Source: Flavobacterium limi (GTDB lineage Bacteria; Bacteroidota; Bacteroidia; Flavobacteriales; Flavobacteriaceae). Taken from it: a stretch of DNA of 64,000 nucleotides. Positions 9,598 through 18,550 of this stretch are shown in pieces (the first letter of the stretch is position 1; each line of letters begins with the position of its first letter). The notes beneath the pieces are model-generated. The model had not been told where the DNA came from, ran no database searches, and saw only the letters and a list, made by a program, of their open reading frames with translations. The stretch is taken from contig NZ_JAADZV010000002.1 of NCBI RefSeq assembly GCF_010645075.1, forward strand, positions 372,001 through 436,000. The letters are read 5' to 3'. The translations under genes were made by a program, and so were the position numbers.

Positions 9598-9605
9598 CAA
9601 AAGTA
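9598..9605 (-). promoter_or_regulatory. -7-like element before the ilv leader
   Basis: TACTTTTG on the minus strand fits TAnnTTTG and lies 16 bp before the leader ATG. A TTTG lies 15 bp further upstream, shorter than the usual 17-23 spacing. It implies a very short 5' UTR ahead of the leader ORF. Confidence 0.5.
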
Positions 9606-9687
9606 CAAAAACTAATAGGACAAAAAAAATAAAAACTCAACATTTTAAACACTTCTTGTTAATTATTGCACTATTTAACAAAAAATC

Positions 9688-10806
9688 CTAAACAATTGTA
9701 GATTGTCCAAGATGAACGTTGTCATTATTAAAATATAGCAAATCGTCTTTGCTAAAAATAAAGTTCGAAACAAATTCTCCCACTTCATTCGTTCCAAATT
9801 TTGAATCAGCCTTTAAATCTACTGTAACCACCTTAAACTCAATTGCTTTTTCAACTGCTTTATAAATTACATTTGCTTCTTTAAACAAACCGAAATGCTC
9901 TAACAACATTGCTGCCGACAAAATAGAAGCTATCGGATTAGCTATATTCTTCCCTTTTGCCTGTGGATACGATCCGTGAATTGGTTCAAAAAGTGCATTT
10001 TTTTCTCCTAATGAAGCCGAAGCTAACAAACCAATAGAACCTGTAATTACACTTGCCTCATCAGACAAAATATCTCCAAATAAATTTTCTGTCAAAATCA
10101 CATCAAATTGCTTTGGATTTAAAATTAGCTGCATTGCGGCATTATCAACAAATAAAAAGTCTAATGCTACATCTTTATATTCTTCTCCTACTTTCTGAAC
10201 AACTTTTCTCCATAATCTAGAGGTCTCCAAAACATTTGCCTTATCAACCATAGTTAACTTTTTGCGTCGGTTTTGTGCCGATTTAAAAGCTAAATGTGCA
10301 ATTCTGGTAATTTCCTCTTCCGAATACTCACATAAATCTGAAGCACATGTTCCTTCTTCATTTAGGAATTTTTCTCCAAAATAAGCACCACCTGTTAATT
10401 CTCTGAAAATAGTAAAATCAGCTCCTTCAATAATTTCTCTTTTTAAAGGAGATGCCTCAATTAATGATTTATAAGGCTTGATAGGACGGATATTTGCAAA
10501 CAACCCTAATTCTTTTCTTAGTTTCAACAATCCTTGTTCTGGACGAACTTTTGCATTTGGATTATTATCATATTTTGGATCACCAATTGCTCCAAATAAA
10601 ACCGCATCTGTATTTAAGCAAAGATTTAATGTTTGTTCAGGAAGCGGCTTTCCGGTTTTATCAATAGCAATTGCTCCTATGAGAGCTTCTTCAAAAACAA
10701 ATTCGTGATTATACACTTCGCCAATTGCATATAAAGCTTTTTTTGCTTGTGCAATGACTTCTGGTCCAATTCCGTCTCCTGGTAAAACTGCTATTTTCAA
10801 ATTCAT
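9688..10806 (-). CDS. leuB: 3-isopropylmalate dehydrogenase
   Basis: 372-residue NAD-dependent, cytoplasmic enzyme oxidising 3-isopropylmalate in leucine synthesis. Seen: MNLKIAVLPGDGIGPEVIAQ; the substrate loop with FRELTGGAYFGEK; MVDKANVLETSRLW, containing the catalytic Lys; VDNAAMQL; and the NAD motif FEPIHGSYPQAKGKNIANP. Full length with an ordinary C-terminus. It follows leuA by 42 bp. The isopropylmalate isomerase genes leuC and leuD are not in the window and must be elsewhere if the pathway is complete. Confidence 0.96.
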   Translation of the reverse strand: MNLKIAVLPGDGIGPEVIAQAKKALYAIGEVYNHEFVFEEALIGAIAIDKTGKPLPEQTLNLCLNTDAVLFGAIGDPKYDNNPNAKVRPEQGLLKLRKELGLFANIRPIKPYKSLIEASPLKREIIEGADFTIFRELTGGAYFGEKFLNEEGTCASDLCEYSEEEITRIAHLAFKSAQNRRKKLTMVDKANVLETSRLWRKVVQKVGEEYKDVALDFLFVDNAAMQLILNPKQFDVILTENLFGDILSDEASVITGSIGLLASASLGEKNALFEPIHGSYPQAKGKNIANPIASILSAAMLLEHFGLFKEANVIYKAVEKAIEFKVVTVDLKADSKFGTNEVGEFVSNFIFSKDDLLYFNNDNVHLGQSTIV

Positions 10807-10848
10807 AATGCCTCGTTCTTTATGTATTCAAAACCTGATTTATCATCA

Positions 10849-12030
10849 TTAACTTCTTATTAGATCTCCCTGAATTTTGGAAGCTTCAATAATTTGATGA
10901 ATATCTTCATCTAAGACTTCTTTCTTAATATCTGCGAATTTCAAAAATTCAACATAAACAATATCCAATTGTGTTTTAGTAAGCTCATACCCCACTTTTT
11001 TAGCTCTATAAGCTAAAGCAGCTCTACCACTTCTTGCTGTTAAAATAATAGAGGATTCATTTACACCAACATCTAACGGATCCATAATTTCGTAAGTTGC
11101 TCTGTTTTTGATTACACCATCCTGATGAATTCCCGAACTGTGTGCAAAAGCATTCGCCCCTACGATTGCCTTATTCGGCTGAACAATCATTCCCATACTT
11201 TCAGAAACCAAACGACTCATTTCGTTTAATTCCCTCGTATTAATGTTTGTATCTAAATTAAGATAAGGGTGCTGTTTAAAAATCATCACTACTTCTTCAA
11301 GTGCTGTATTTCCTGCTCTTTCACCAATACCATTAATAGTACATTCAATTTGTCTTGCACCGTTAATAGCTCCTGAAATAGAATTGGCAGTTGCCATTCC
11401 TAAATCATTATGACAGTGGCATGAAAGAATTACGTTCTCTATACCTTTTACATTTTCTTTTAAATATTTGATTTTTGCTCCATATTCTTCAGGAAGACAA
11501 TATCCGGTTGTATCCGGAATATTTAATACAGTAGCACCAGATTTGATTACTTCTTCACAAACTTTTGCAAGGAAAGCATTCTCAGTTCTACCTGCATCTT
11601 CTGCGTAGAATTCTACATCTTCAACATATGATTTAGCGTGAGAAACAGCATATTTTGCTCTGGCAATAATATCATCTGCCGTAGTATTTAATTTATGGAG
11701 TATATGAGATTGTGAAGTTCCGATTCCGGTATGGATTCTAGGTTTTTTTGCATGCTTTAAGGCAGCAGCCGCAACATCAATGTCATTTTTTACGGCTCTT
11801 GTTAATCCGCAGACAGTTGCATTTTCTACAATTTTACAAATCTCAGAGACCGATAAAAAATCGCCCGGACTTGACACAGGAAATCCTGCTTCGATGATAT
11901 CAACTCCCATTTTGTCTAGTCTTTCTGCAATAACCAATTTTTGATTGGTATCTAACTTACATCCTGGAACCTGTTCACCATCACGCAAAGTGGTGTCAAA
12001 AATTTGAACTTTCTCTCTATTCATATTCAT
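10849..12030 (-). CDS. leuA: 2-isopropylmalate synthase, short form
   Basis: 393-residue enzyme of the DRE-TIM metallolyase family condensing acetyl-CoA with 2-oxoisovalerate, the first leucine-specific step. Seen: [14 protein letters not shown] with the DRE motif; [12 protein letters not shown], diagnostic for LeuA over citramalate synthase; and the metal-binding HCHNDLG. Typical LeuA proteins are about 510 residues. This one ends just after the accessory region, so the C-terminal leucine-binding regulatory domain is absent. Feedback inhibition by leucine through that domain is therefore unlikely. An alternative start (Met3) lies two codons downstream of the first ATG. leuB follows in the same direction. 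Confidence 0.92.
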   Translation of the reverse strand: MNMNREKVQIFDTTLRDGEQVPGCKLDTNQKLVIAERLDKMGVDIIEAGFPVSSPGDFLSVSEICKIVENATVCGLTRAVKNDIDVAAAALKHAKKPRIHTGIGTSQSHILHKLNTTADDIIARAKYAVSHAKSYVEDVEFYAEDAGRTENAFLAKVCEEVIKSGATVLNIPDTTGYCLPEEYGAKIKYLKENVKGIENVILSCHCHNDLGMATANSISGAINGARQIECTINGIGERAGNTALEEVVMIFKQHPYLNLDTNINTRELNEMSRLVSESMGMIVQPNKAIVGANAFAHSSGIHQDGVIKNRATYEIMDPLDVGVNESSIILTARSGRAALAYRAKKVGYELTKTQLDIVYVEFLKFADIKKEVLDEDIHQIIEASKIQGDLIRS

Positions 12031-12058
12031 TTATTTAATGTAATTTCACATCTTGAAA

Positions 12059-12066
12059 CAAATATA
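12059..12066 (-). promoter_or_regulatory. -7 promoter element of leuAB (TATATTTG)
   Basis: TATATTTG on the minus strand is a full TAnnTTTG match 29 bp before the leuA start. The implied 5' UTR (about 20 nt) leaves no room for a leader peptide, unlike ilvD. No clear -33 TTG is at the expected distance. Confidence 0.5.
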
Positions 12067-12178
12067 TATTGTACTTCTTCAGTACGAAATTCATTTTAAT
12101 GAAATTATACTGTTCATAACACAATTTATAACGACACAAACAATTAAAAATCAATAAGTTATATTATTATATTTTACA

Positions 12179-13723
12179 ATGGCTAACCATCAAAAAGATT
12201 TCTTATTTGTACTGATTAAATCCCTTTCTAAATCTGAAAAAAGACAGTTCAAAATTTTTGCAAGCCGCTTAGAAACTAGTTCGAATACTAAATTCATCGA
12301 GTTGTTTAATATTCTGGATAAGTCTGAAACTTATGATGAAAAACTTATTTTGAAAAGCGGAATCATTAAGAAAGTTCAGTTATCTAATTTAAAATCATAT
12401 CTGTATAAACAGATTTTAGTCAGTATTCGTTTAAATATTCCAAGTCAGAATATCCGTTATCAATTAAGGGAACAAATAGATTTCGCCGTTATTCTATACA
12501 ACAAAGGATTATATAAACAGAGTTTAAAAATTCTGGACAAAACAAAAATCCTGGCACTTGAAAATGATGAAAAGTTAATGGCGTACGAAATTGTTGAATT
12601 CGAAAAATTAATTGAATCACAATACATTACTCGAAGTATTCAGGGACGTGCTGACGAATTGGTCATTCAGGCTAAGGAATTGAATTACCGAAATACAATC
12701 TCCAGCAAATTATCAAACCTGTCCTTACAGCTTTACGGAATCATGCTAAAAACAGGTTATGTAAAAAGCGATGAGGAATATAAATATATTGATGATTATT
12801 TTAATAAGCACATTTCAAAATTAGACGAAAGCAAGTTTGGTTTTCGTGAAAAATATTGGTTTTACAATGCAAACTTATGGCGTAGCTTTCTTGTTCAGGA
12901 CTTCTTAGCCAGTTATAAATATGCTTATAAATGGGTAAGGCTGTTTTATGACAATCCAAATATGATTTATCTAAATCCAGTGTTTTTTCTAAAAGGAAAT
13001 CATTATTTTTTAGAATCGCTTTATATGTTGAAATATAAGTCAAATTTCAAAAAATATTTAACCCTTTTAGAGGAGACTATACAGGATGAAAAATTTCCTG
13101 TCAACGACAACATTGCATCACTATCATTTTTATATGTTTATAATAATAAACTAAATTATCACATCTTGGAAGGTACTTTTGCTGAAAGTGAATATTTAAT
13201 TCCTGAGATTTTAAATAAAATAAAAATACATAATGAACACCTTGATGAACATCATGAAATGCTATTTTACTACAAAATTGCCTCTATTTATTTTGGAAAC
13301 GAAAAATACAACGAATCAATTTTTTATCTGGACAAAATAATCAACAACAAAAACTTAACAATGCGCGAAGATTTAATGTGCTTTGCCAGGCTTTTGTCAT
13401 TAATTGCTCATTATGAATTAGGAAAAGATTATTATCTGGAAAATCATCTTAAAAGCACATACAAGTTTTTATTAAAAATGAACGACTTACATGAAGTACA
13501 GAAAGAAATCATTAAGTTCATGAGAAACCTTAATAATTTTTATCCAGCGGATATTAAAAAGGAATTCATTAAGATGCGTGAGCGCTTTATTGAATTAGAA
13601 AAAAACACCTATGAAAAAAGAGCTTTTTTGTATTTAGACATTATTTCATGGCTGGAGAGTAAAATTGAAAACCGAAAAATTGCCGATATCATTAAGGAGA
13701 AAGCCAAACTCAATAGCCGATAA
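12179..13723 (+). CDS. Conserved hypothetical helical-repeat protein
   Basis: 514-residue, mostly alpha-helical protein with no signal peptide or membrane segment; probably cytoplasmic. The N-terminal segment (KDFLFVLIKSLSKSEKRQFK) and the following pairs of helices rich in Tyr/Leu/Lys (NKGLYKQSLKILDKTKILA, GNEKYNESIFYLDKII) look TPR-like. I do not recognise a catalytic motif. The gene is divergent from leuA across 148 bp and is followed by a strong hairpin at 13869. It resembles Bacteroidota proteins annotated only as hypothetical. No function is proposed. Confidence 0.75.
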   Translation: MANHQKDFLFVLIKSLSKSEKRQFKIFASRLETSSNTKFIELFNILDKSETYDEKLILKSGIIKKVQLSNLKSYLYKQILVSIRLNIPSQNIRYQLREQIDFAVILYNKGLYKQSLKILDKTKILALENDEKLMAYEIVEFEKLIESQYITRSIQGRADELVIQAKELNYRNTISSKLSNLSLQLYGIMLKTGYVKSDEEYKYIDDYFNKHISKLDESKFGFREKYWFYNANLWRSFLVQDFLASYKYAYKWVRLFYDNPNMIYLNPVFFLKGNHYFLESLYMLKYKSNFKKYLTLLEETIQDEKFPVNDNIASLSFLYVYNNKLNYHILEGTFAESEYLIPEILNKIKIHNEHLDEHHEMLFYYKIASIYFGNEKYNESIFYLDKIINNKNLTMREDLMCFARLLSLIAHYELGKDYYLENHLKSTYKFLLKMNDLHEVQKEIIKFMRNLNNFYPADIKKEFIKMRERFIELEKNTYEKRAFLYLDIISWLESKIENRKIADIIKEKAKLNSR

Positions 13724-13868
13724 TTGACCTCAAAATGATATATTAAAAATCTTAACTTATGTCCAACAAAGTAATAACAAAACCTTAACAGCGAAAGATA
13801 GATATATATCGGACATTTGTAATGTAATAAGCTGGTTATTTATTATTTTGGTTTTGGTTAGTTAAATG

Positions 13869-13902
13869 ATGCCGGCGTCTTCGAGATGCCGGCATTCTTT
13901 TT
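13869..13902 (+). terminator. Rho-independent terminator
   Basis: GC-rich stem ATGCCGGC/GCCGGCAT (13869-13876 with 13888-13895) followed by TTCTTTTT. It lies 145 bp after the hypothetical gene's stop. It may end that mRNA or a separate short transcript. Confidence 0.85.
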
Positions 13903-13986
13903 ATGTTTAAATTCCAAATAAAAAATTCCAAATTCTAATTTTATTATGTTGGAGAATTGGAATTTTGAATTTAAAATATTTAGGAT

Positions 13987-14787
13987 TTAACTTTTCAAGC
14001 GTTCATGTAGTATTTTAAAATAAGTAAAAGCTTTAAGTAAGCGGCTTCCGTGCCAGGAAAACATTTCGCCATCTACAAAAATTGTTTTGGCGTGATGTGT
14101 AAATCTTCCAATTTCAAAAGCATCTTCTTCTTTAAAAGGATAAGGTTCTGAAGAAAGAAAAACCAGATCCGGATCTCCCTCCAAACGCATTTTTTTGAGT
14201 TCTATTTCAGGATAACGACCTTTATCTTCGTAGATGTTTTTAAAATGATTCAGCTTTAATAATTCATTTATATAAGTCTCATTCCCTGCAACCATATATG
14301 GATTTTTCCAAATAAAATAGACTGCTTTTTTAATCTTAATATCCTGAACGTATTTTTTAAAATCGCTTAAAGCGAAAATTAATTTGTCATTCCATTTTTG
14401 AGCTTCGGTCCTGCAATTAAAAAGCTGACCAAAGTCTGAAATCATTTGAAAATTATCCTCCACAGAAACAATATGAGTTACCCAAACAGGGCAGATTTCA
14501 CGTAATTGGCTTACAATTTCTTCTGTATTTTCTTCCTTATTGCAAATAATAATATCAGGCTGTAATAGTTTTATTTTCTCAAAATGTATCTTTTTGGTCC
14601 CGCCAACAATTTTTTTTGTAGACTTTAAATGATACGGATGAACACAGAACTTTGTGATTCCAATAATTTTCCCTTCTAAACCTAAATCATATAACAATTC
14701 GGTTTGAGATGGTACTAATGAAATAATACGTTTTGGGGCTGTCTCAAATGTGTGAATTGTACCAAGTTGATCGGGTATTTGTTTCAT
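13987..14787 (-). CDS. BtuF-like (helical-backbone metal receptor) protein without signal peptide
   Basis: 266 residues of the periplasmic-binding-protein-2 fold (BtuF/FepB class): KRIISLVPSQTELLYDLGLE near the start, then KIIGITKFCVHP, LLQPDIIICNKEENTEEI, and VFLSSEPYPFKEED near the end. The family usually binds cobalamin, haem or siderophores outside the inner membrane, but this protein starts MKQIPDQLGTIHTFE with no signal peptide or lipobox. No upstream in-frame extension rescuing one was seen. No transporter genes adjoin it. It is either a cytoplasmic variant or part of another assembly. pyrF is 63 bp upstream of its start. Confidence 0.8.
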   Translation of the reverse strand: MKQIPDQLGTIHTFETAPKRIISLVPSQTELLYDLGLEGKIIGITKFCVHPYHLKSTKKIVGGTKKIHFEKIKLLQPDIIICNKEENTEEIVSQLREICPVWVTHIVSVEDNFQMISDFGQLFNCRTEAQKWNDKLIFALSDFKKYVQDIKIKKAVYFIWKNPYMVAGNETYINELLKLNHFKNIYEDKGRYPEIELKKMRLEGDPDLVFLSSEPYPFKEEDAFEIGRFTHHAKTIFVDGEMFSWHGSRLLKAFTYFKILHERLKS

Positions 14788-14850
14788 GTTTCAAGTTTAT
14801 TTTGTTTCAGATTTATGGGCGTATTTCTAACCACAAAGTCAGACAAAACC

Positions 14851-15678
14851 TTAAAATTGAAACTTTAAACTAATAATCTCTTCCATTTCCTGCTGTACTT
14901 TCAAAGCTTCTTCTCTAGCTTTTTCAGCAAAATCAGTTCCTTTAGAAGCATAAATAATTGCTCTTGCAGAGTTTACCAATAAACCAACTTTATCATTCAT
15001 TCCGTATTTGCAAACTTCAGACAAACTTCCGCCCTGAGCACCAATTCCGGGAACTAATAAGAAACTATCCGGAACAATTTTACGTATTTCTGTAAAATAT
15101 TCGGCTTTTGTAGCACCAACAACATACATTAAGTTTTCACTATTTTTCCATGTTTTAGAAGTTTCCAAAACCTGTTTGTATAATTCTGTTCCATTTGTAG
15201 TCAGAGTCTGAAAATCGAATGCGCCTTCGTTTGAAGTTAAAGCCAACATTATAGTATGCTTATTTTCGAAAGCCAGAAAAGGTTCAACAGAATCTTTTCC
15301 CATATAAGGTGCAACGGTTACACTGTCAAAATTCAAATCTTCAAAAAAAGCTTTTGCATACATGCTTGATGTATTTCCGATATCACCACGTTTTGCATCT
15401 GCAATAGTAAAAATTTCAGGATACTTTTCGTTGATGTAATTGATTGTTTTTTCAAGAGACATCCATCCTTTTATGCCATATGCCTCAAAAAAAGCAGTAT
15501 TGGGTTTATATCCCACAGTCAAATCATGAGTAGCATCAATTATGCCTTTATTAAACTCAAAAATAGGATCTTCTGTTTCTAATAAATGAGGAGGGATTTT
15601 ATCCAGATCCGGATCTAATCCAACGCATAAAAATGATTTTTTCTGGAGTATTTGTTTGTGTAGCTGTTCTGTAGTCAT
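14851..15678 (-). CDS. pyrF: Orotidine 5'-phosphate decarboxylase (type 2)
   Basis: Cytoplasmic enzyme decarboxylating OMP to UMP, the last step of de novo pyrimidine synthesis. The start chosen is [23 protein letters not shown] at 15678, giving 275 residues, the usual type-2 length. The open frame continues to 15753, but that extension overlaps the upstream terminator and is not family-like. Catalytic block: [22 protein letters not shown], type-2 style. Further motifs are [16 protein letters not shown] and [10 protein letters not shown] for phosphate binding. Confidence 0.95.
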   Translation of the reverse strand: MTTEQLHKQILQKKSFLCVGLDPDLDKIPPHLLETEDPIFEFNKGIIDATHDLTVGYKPNTAFFEAYGIKGWMSLEKTINYINEKYPEIFTIADAKRGDIGNTSSMYAKAFFEDLNFDSVTVAPYMGKDSVEPFLAFENKHTIMLALTSNEGAFDFQTLTTNGTELYKQVLETSKTWKNSENLMYVVGATKAEYFTEIRKIVPDSFLLVPGIGAQGGSLSEVCKYGMNDKVGLLVNSARAIIYASKGTDFAEKAREEALKVQQEMEEIISLKFQF

Positions 15679-15735
15679 TCGTGATTTTTTAGTTCTTCCA
15701 ATCCAAAGAATGATTCTTTTAGAAAGTATGCAAAA

Positions 15736-15770
15736 ATAAAAAAAGCCACTCAATTAAGAATGGCTTTTGG
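15736..15770 (-). terminator. Terminator between the OmpA/TSP3 gene and pyrF
   Basis: Stem AAAAGCCA/TGGCTTTT (15741-15748 with 15761-15768), with a T-run on the minus strand. It ends the upstream 15790-17970 gene 20 bp after its stop. Confidence 0.85.
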
Positions 15771-15789
15771 TACTTATATTCAATTGTAA

Positions 15790-17970
15790 TTAAAAATTAC
15801 CTAAATAAACAATTTCTGTTCTTCTGTTTTCAGCTCTTCCTGCAGCTGTTTTATTAGATTTAACAGGCTTTGTAGATCCAAATCCCTGTGAGGTTAAGTT
15901 TGCAGGATTCACTCCTTTTTCAATTAAAGCGTCCATAATAACTTTTGCTCTTTCTTCAGATAATTTTTGATTTGCCTTTGCATTTCCAACATTATCAGTA
16001 TGTCCGTAAACAGCAAATTTTGCATTTGGATAATTTTTCAAAATTTCTTTTATGGCATCAAGCCTGCCTGAAGTTTCTACTTTTTTGGCATCACTTAAAG
16101 TAGCTTTACCTGTTGTAAAGAAAATAGATTTTGCTTCTACTTGTAATTGTGCCAAAGTAGCTTTATTAACAACAGGACAACCTTTATTTTCTGCCGGACC
16201 GGCAACTAATGGACAATCATCCACATTATCTGCAACTCCATCTTTATCAGTATCTAAAACCGGGCATCCTTTATTTTCAACTAAACCTGCAACATCAGGA
16301 CAAGCATCATCTTTATCTAAAACCGTATCACCATCTGTATCCGGCCATGGACAACCTTTATTTTCTACAGGACCTGCAACTGTTGGACATGCATCAACAT
16401 TATCCAATAATGTGTCTCCATCAGTATCTTTCCAAGGACAGCCTTTGTTTTCAACCGGACCTGCAACATCAGCGCAAGCATCATCTTTATCAAAAACTTT
16501 ATCACCATCAGTATCAGGCCAAGGGCAACCTTTATTTTCAATTGGCCCGGCTACTTTTTTACAAGAATCCTGTTTATCTATAACACCGTCCTGATCTCTG
16601 TCTTTAAATTTCTTTTGGTAAACCGGAATCTTAAGTCCAACATAAAAGTCTGCTGCTTTTGATTCTTTAGATACTAAATTAGAAACAATAGATCCTGATC
16701 CTACAAAGAAAGTACCTACACGTAATCCTGTACCTACTTGAGTACCACTGTATTCCATCCAAGTAACAGGAACGTAAAAACTAAACCATCTGCTTTCATA
16801 ACGAGGTGCCAAACTTACTCTGTTGGCAATACTGGTCCCATTTAATTTTGTATTCGAAACCATACTGATGTCTCCATTAAGATTCAGATAGAATTTATTA
16901 TGAATATTCCAGTCAACATCAGCATGAAGCGCTGTAGGCAAATTTGTTTTTGTACCCTTCGCTGTTGAAGTTTTAGTATAATTATCATTTAAAAAATCAT
17001 ATAAATCATCCGCATTATCAATCATATCTTCCGTTACTGTACGATTAATATTGTATATATCCTGTTTTGATTTTTTGTAGTTTATAGAACCTATATCCGT
17101 AACAGATAATCCAAAACGCAATTTATATTTATTTAAATCCCTAAAATTATTATCAGCAGGTTTGGCCTTGCTTAAATCATATTTTTCATAATCAGGCCTC
17201 CACTCATAAACAAATCCAAAATCAAAACCTACGCCACTTGAATTAATATCAAATTCATAGTCTTCATTTGTTTCCCAGTCCTGACTTCCACCAATCGTAA
17301 GCTCACCACTTGTAGTCAATTCACTGTTTTCTGGTATTACAGCATCTTCTTCAAACTCTGCTTTAACATTGTTTCCACGAATATAAGCATTTCCTACTCC
17401 TTGTAAATATTTGACTGTAATACCTCCTTTTAAGAAATGCTGCCCGTTTTGATATAAAACTGCTGCATAAGAAAGTCCTAATTCACCCCAGGCATGTGAA
17501 GCACCGTTTGGACTGCCTAAAATATAATTAAAATCGCTTGACTGATCCAAACCATCCTTTACCTGATCGACAAGGTTACCATTAACATCTCTAAGATTTG
17601 TTACAGATCTTGCTCTGGTAAAAAGTGCCAATGTATGCTTTGGAGCAATGTTAAACATAAATGACGGGCCCATAATATCCAAATTAATAAGGGCATTATT
17701 TGCATTTGAAGGGTTCATTTTAGATTGACTATCAAAATCATAGCCATCTTTAAAAACATCAAAAAGTTTAACACCATACAAGTCATTACTAACAGCACTG
17801 CTGACAGAAAATAAATTAATATCGGTTTTAAAACGGGAATCAGCTATTGATGCAGGATTAAAAAGTACACTTTGCACACCGGCATAGTTGTCATGAAAAT
17901 AACCTGAATAAGATTGCGCCTTAGTCGCAAAAGAGCTTAAAGTTAATAAAATGAGTAATTGTTTTTTCAT
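15790..17970 (-). CDS. Outer-membrane protein: DUF5723-like barrel, TSP3 repeats, OmpA peptidoglycan-binding domain
   Basis: 726 residues. A signal peptide (MKKQLLILLTLSSFATKAQS) precedes a roughly 430-residue region resembling DUF5723 outer-membrane barrels. Five calcium-binding thrombospondin type 3 repeats then occur at about 458-600 (DTDGDxxxDxxDACPxVAG, each ending ENKGCP). Last is an OmpA-like domain with YGHTDNVGNAKANQKLSEER and GFGSTKPVKSNKTAAGRAENRR, which contains the NxxLSxxRA and RxxNRR peptidoglycan-binding residues. It probably tethers the outer membrane to the cell wall. Monocistronic, with an upstream -7 element and its own terminator. The TSP3 units are also similar at DNA level. 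Confidence 0.92.
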   Translation of the reverse strand: MKKQLLILLTLSSFATKAQSYSGYFHDNYAGVQSVLFNPASIADSRFKTDINLFSVSSAVSNDLYGVKLFDVFKDGYDFDSQSKMNPSNANNALINLDIMGPSFMFNIAPKHTLALFTRARSVTNLRDVNGNLVDQVKDGLDQSSDFNYILGSPNGASHAWGELGLSYAAVLYQNGQHFLKGGITVKYLQGVGNAYIRGNNVKAEFEEDAVIPENSELTTSGELTIGGSQDWETNEDYEFDINSSGVGFDFGFVYEWRPDYEKYDLSKAKPADNNFRDLNKYKLRFGLSVTDIGSINYKKSKQDIYNINRTVTEDMIDNADDLYDFLNDNYTKTSTAKGTKTNLPTALHADVDWNIHNKFYLNLNGDISMVSNTKLNGTSIANRVSLAPRYESRWFSFYVPVTWMEYSGTQVGTGLRVGTFFVGSGSIVSNLVSKESKAADFYVGLKIPVYQKKFKDRDQDGVIDKQDSCKKVAGPIENKGCPWPDTDGDKVFDKDDACADVAGPVENKGCPWKDTDGDTLLDNVDACPTVAGPVENKGCPWPDTDGDTVLDKDDACPDVAGLVENKGCPVLDTDKDGVADNVDDCPLVAGPAENKGCPVVNKATLAQLQVEAKSIFFTTGKATLSDAKKVETSGRLDAIKEILKNYPNAKFAVYGHTDNVGNAKANQKLSEERAKVIMDALIEKGVNPANLTSQGFGSTKPVKSNKTAAGRAENRRTEIVYLGNF
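16168..16600 (-). repeat. Tandem TSP3 coding repeats, about 87-90 bp period
   Basis: Five in-frame units, each with a near-identical stretch encoding VAGPxENKGCP and DTDGD. Their DNA similarity opens long spurious frames on the opposite strand and could allow recombinational copy-number change. Confidence 0.8.
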
Positions 17971-17999
17971 TGAATAGGGGTTTTAGGTTTAATTGGCGG

Positions 18000-18007
18000 C
18001 AAAACTA
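18000..18007 (-). promoter_or_regulatory. -7 promoter element (TAGTTTTG)
   Basis: Minus-strand TAGTTTTG fits TAnnTTTG 30 bp before the OmpA/TSP3 start. The nearest TTTG (18034-18037) is 26 bp further upstream, slightly long. Confidence 0.5.
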
Positions 18008-18218
18008 CAATAATAGATTTAAAGGTAAGTTATCAAATCATTCAATTCACGTAACAACTTCTGTCAATTATGTCAAAAAAAACAATTAAATATGACTTTA
18101 GTTCTTAAACAGAAAAGTATTAATGTGTGAATTATACAACAGACGCGCACATATATATAACATATGAAATGAATTGAATCTTGATTTTTACATTATATAA
18201 TATTAAAAATTAAAAGTC

Positions 18219-18404
18219 ATGAATAGTACAGAAATAAAAGGCAACTGGAACGAGTTTAAAGGAAAACTGAAACAAAAATATGCCGATTTAACCGATGATG
18301 ATTTGCTTTACGAAGAAGGAAAAGAAGATGAAATCTACGGAAGAATTCAGCAAAAATTAGGTAAAACGAAAGAAGAATGGGATGATATTGTATCAAATTT
18401 ATAA
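18219..18404 (+). CDS. CsbD family stress-response protein
   Basis: 61-residue small hydrophilic protein starting [21 protein letters not shown]. The [23 protein letters not shown] pattern identifies the CsbD family, often induced by general stress; biochemical role unknown. It ends with an [19 protein letters not shown] repeat-like helix. It is divergent from the OmpA gene, has its own terminator, and begins the stress/envelope cluster. Confidence 0.93.
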   Translation: MNSTEIKGNWNEFKGKLKQKYADLTDDDLLYEEGKEDEIYGRIQQKLGKTKEEWDDIVSNL

Positions 18405-18423
18405 ACTCTTTCTTCAAATCCAA

Positions 18424-18458
18424 AATGCCGCTTAACTAAAATTAGGCGGTATTTTTTT
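18424..18458 (+). terminator. Terminator after CsbD gene
   Basis: Hairpin ATGCCGC...GCGGTAT with G-T wobbles (about 18425-18432 with 18445-18452) followed by TTTTTTT. Confidence 0.75.
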
Positions 18459-18550
18459 GATTTTCAAAGTATAAAGCATTACCTTTCTTAAAAGCCAATA
18501 TTAACGTAAAAACAAAATAAATTAGTTATCTTTAACCATATTTTTACAAA

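Noticed and set aside
15679..15753. Longer N-terminus for pyrF
   Set aside because: The extension overlaps the upstream gene's terminator and does not resemble PyrF; the 275-residue form fits the family length.
16052..16594. Long plus-strand frames of 124-180 codons
   Set aside because: They are antisense to the TSP3 repeats; their repeating translations come from the coding repeats on the other strand.
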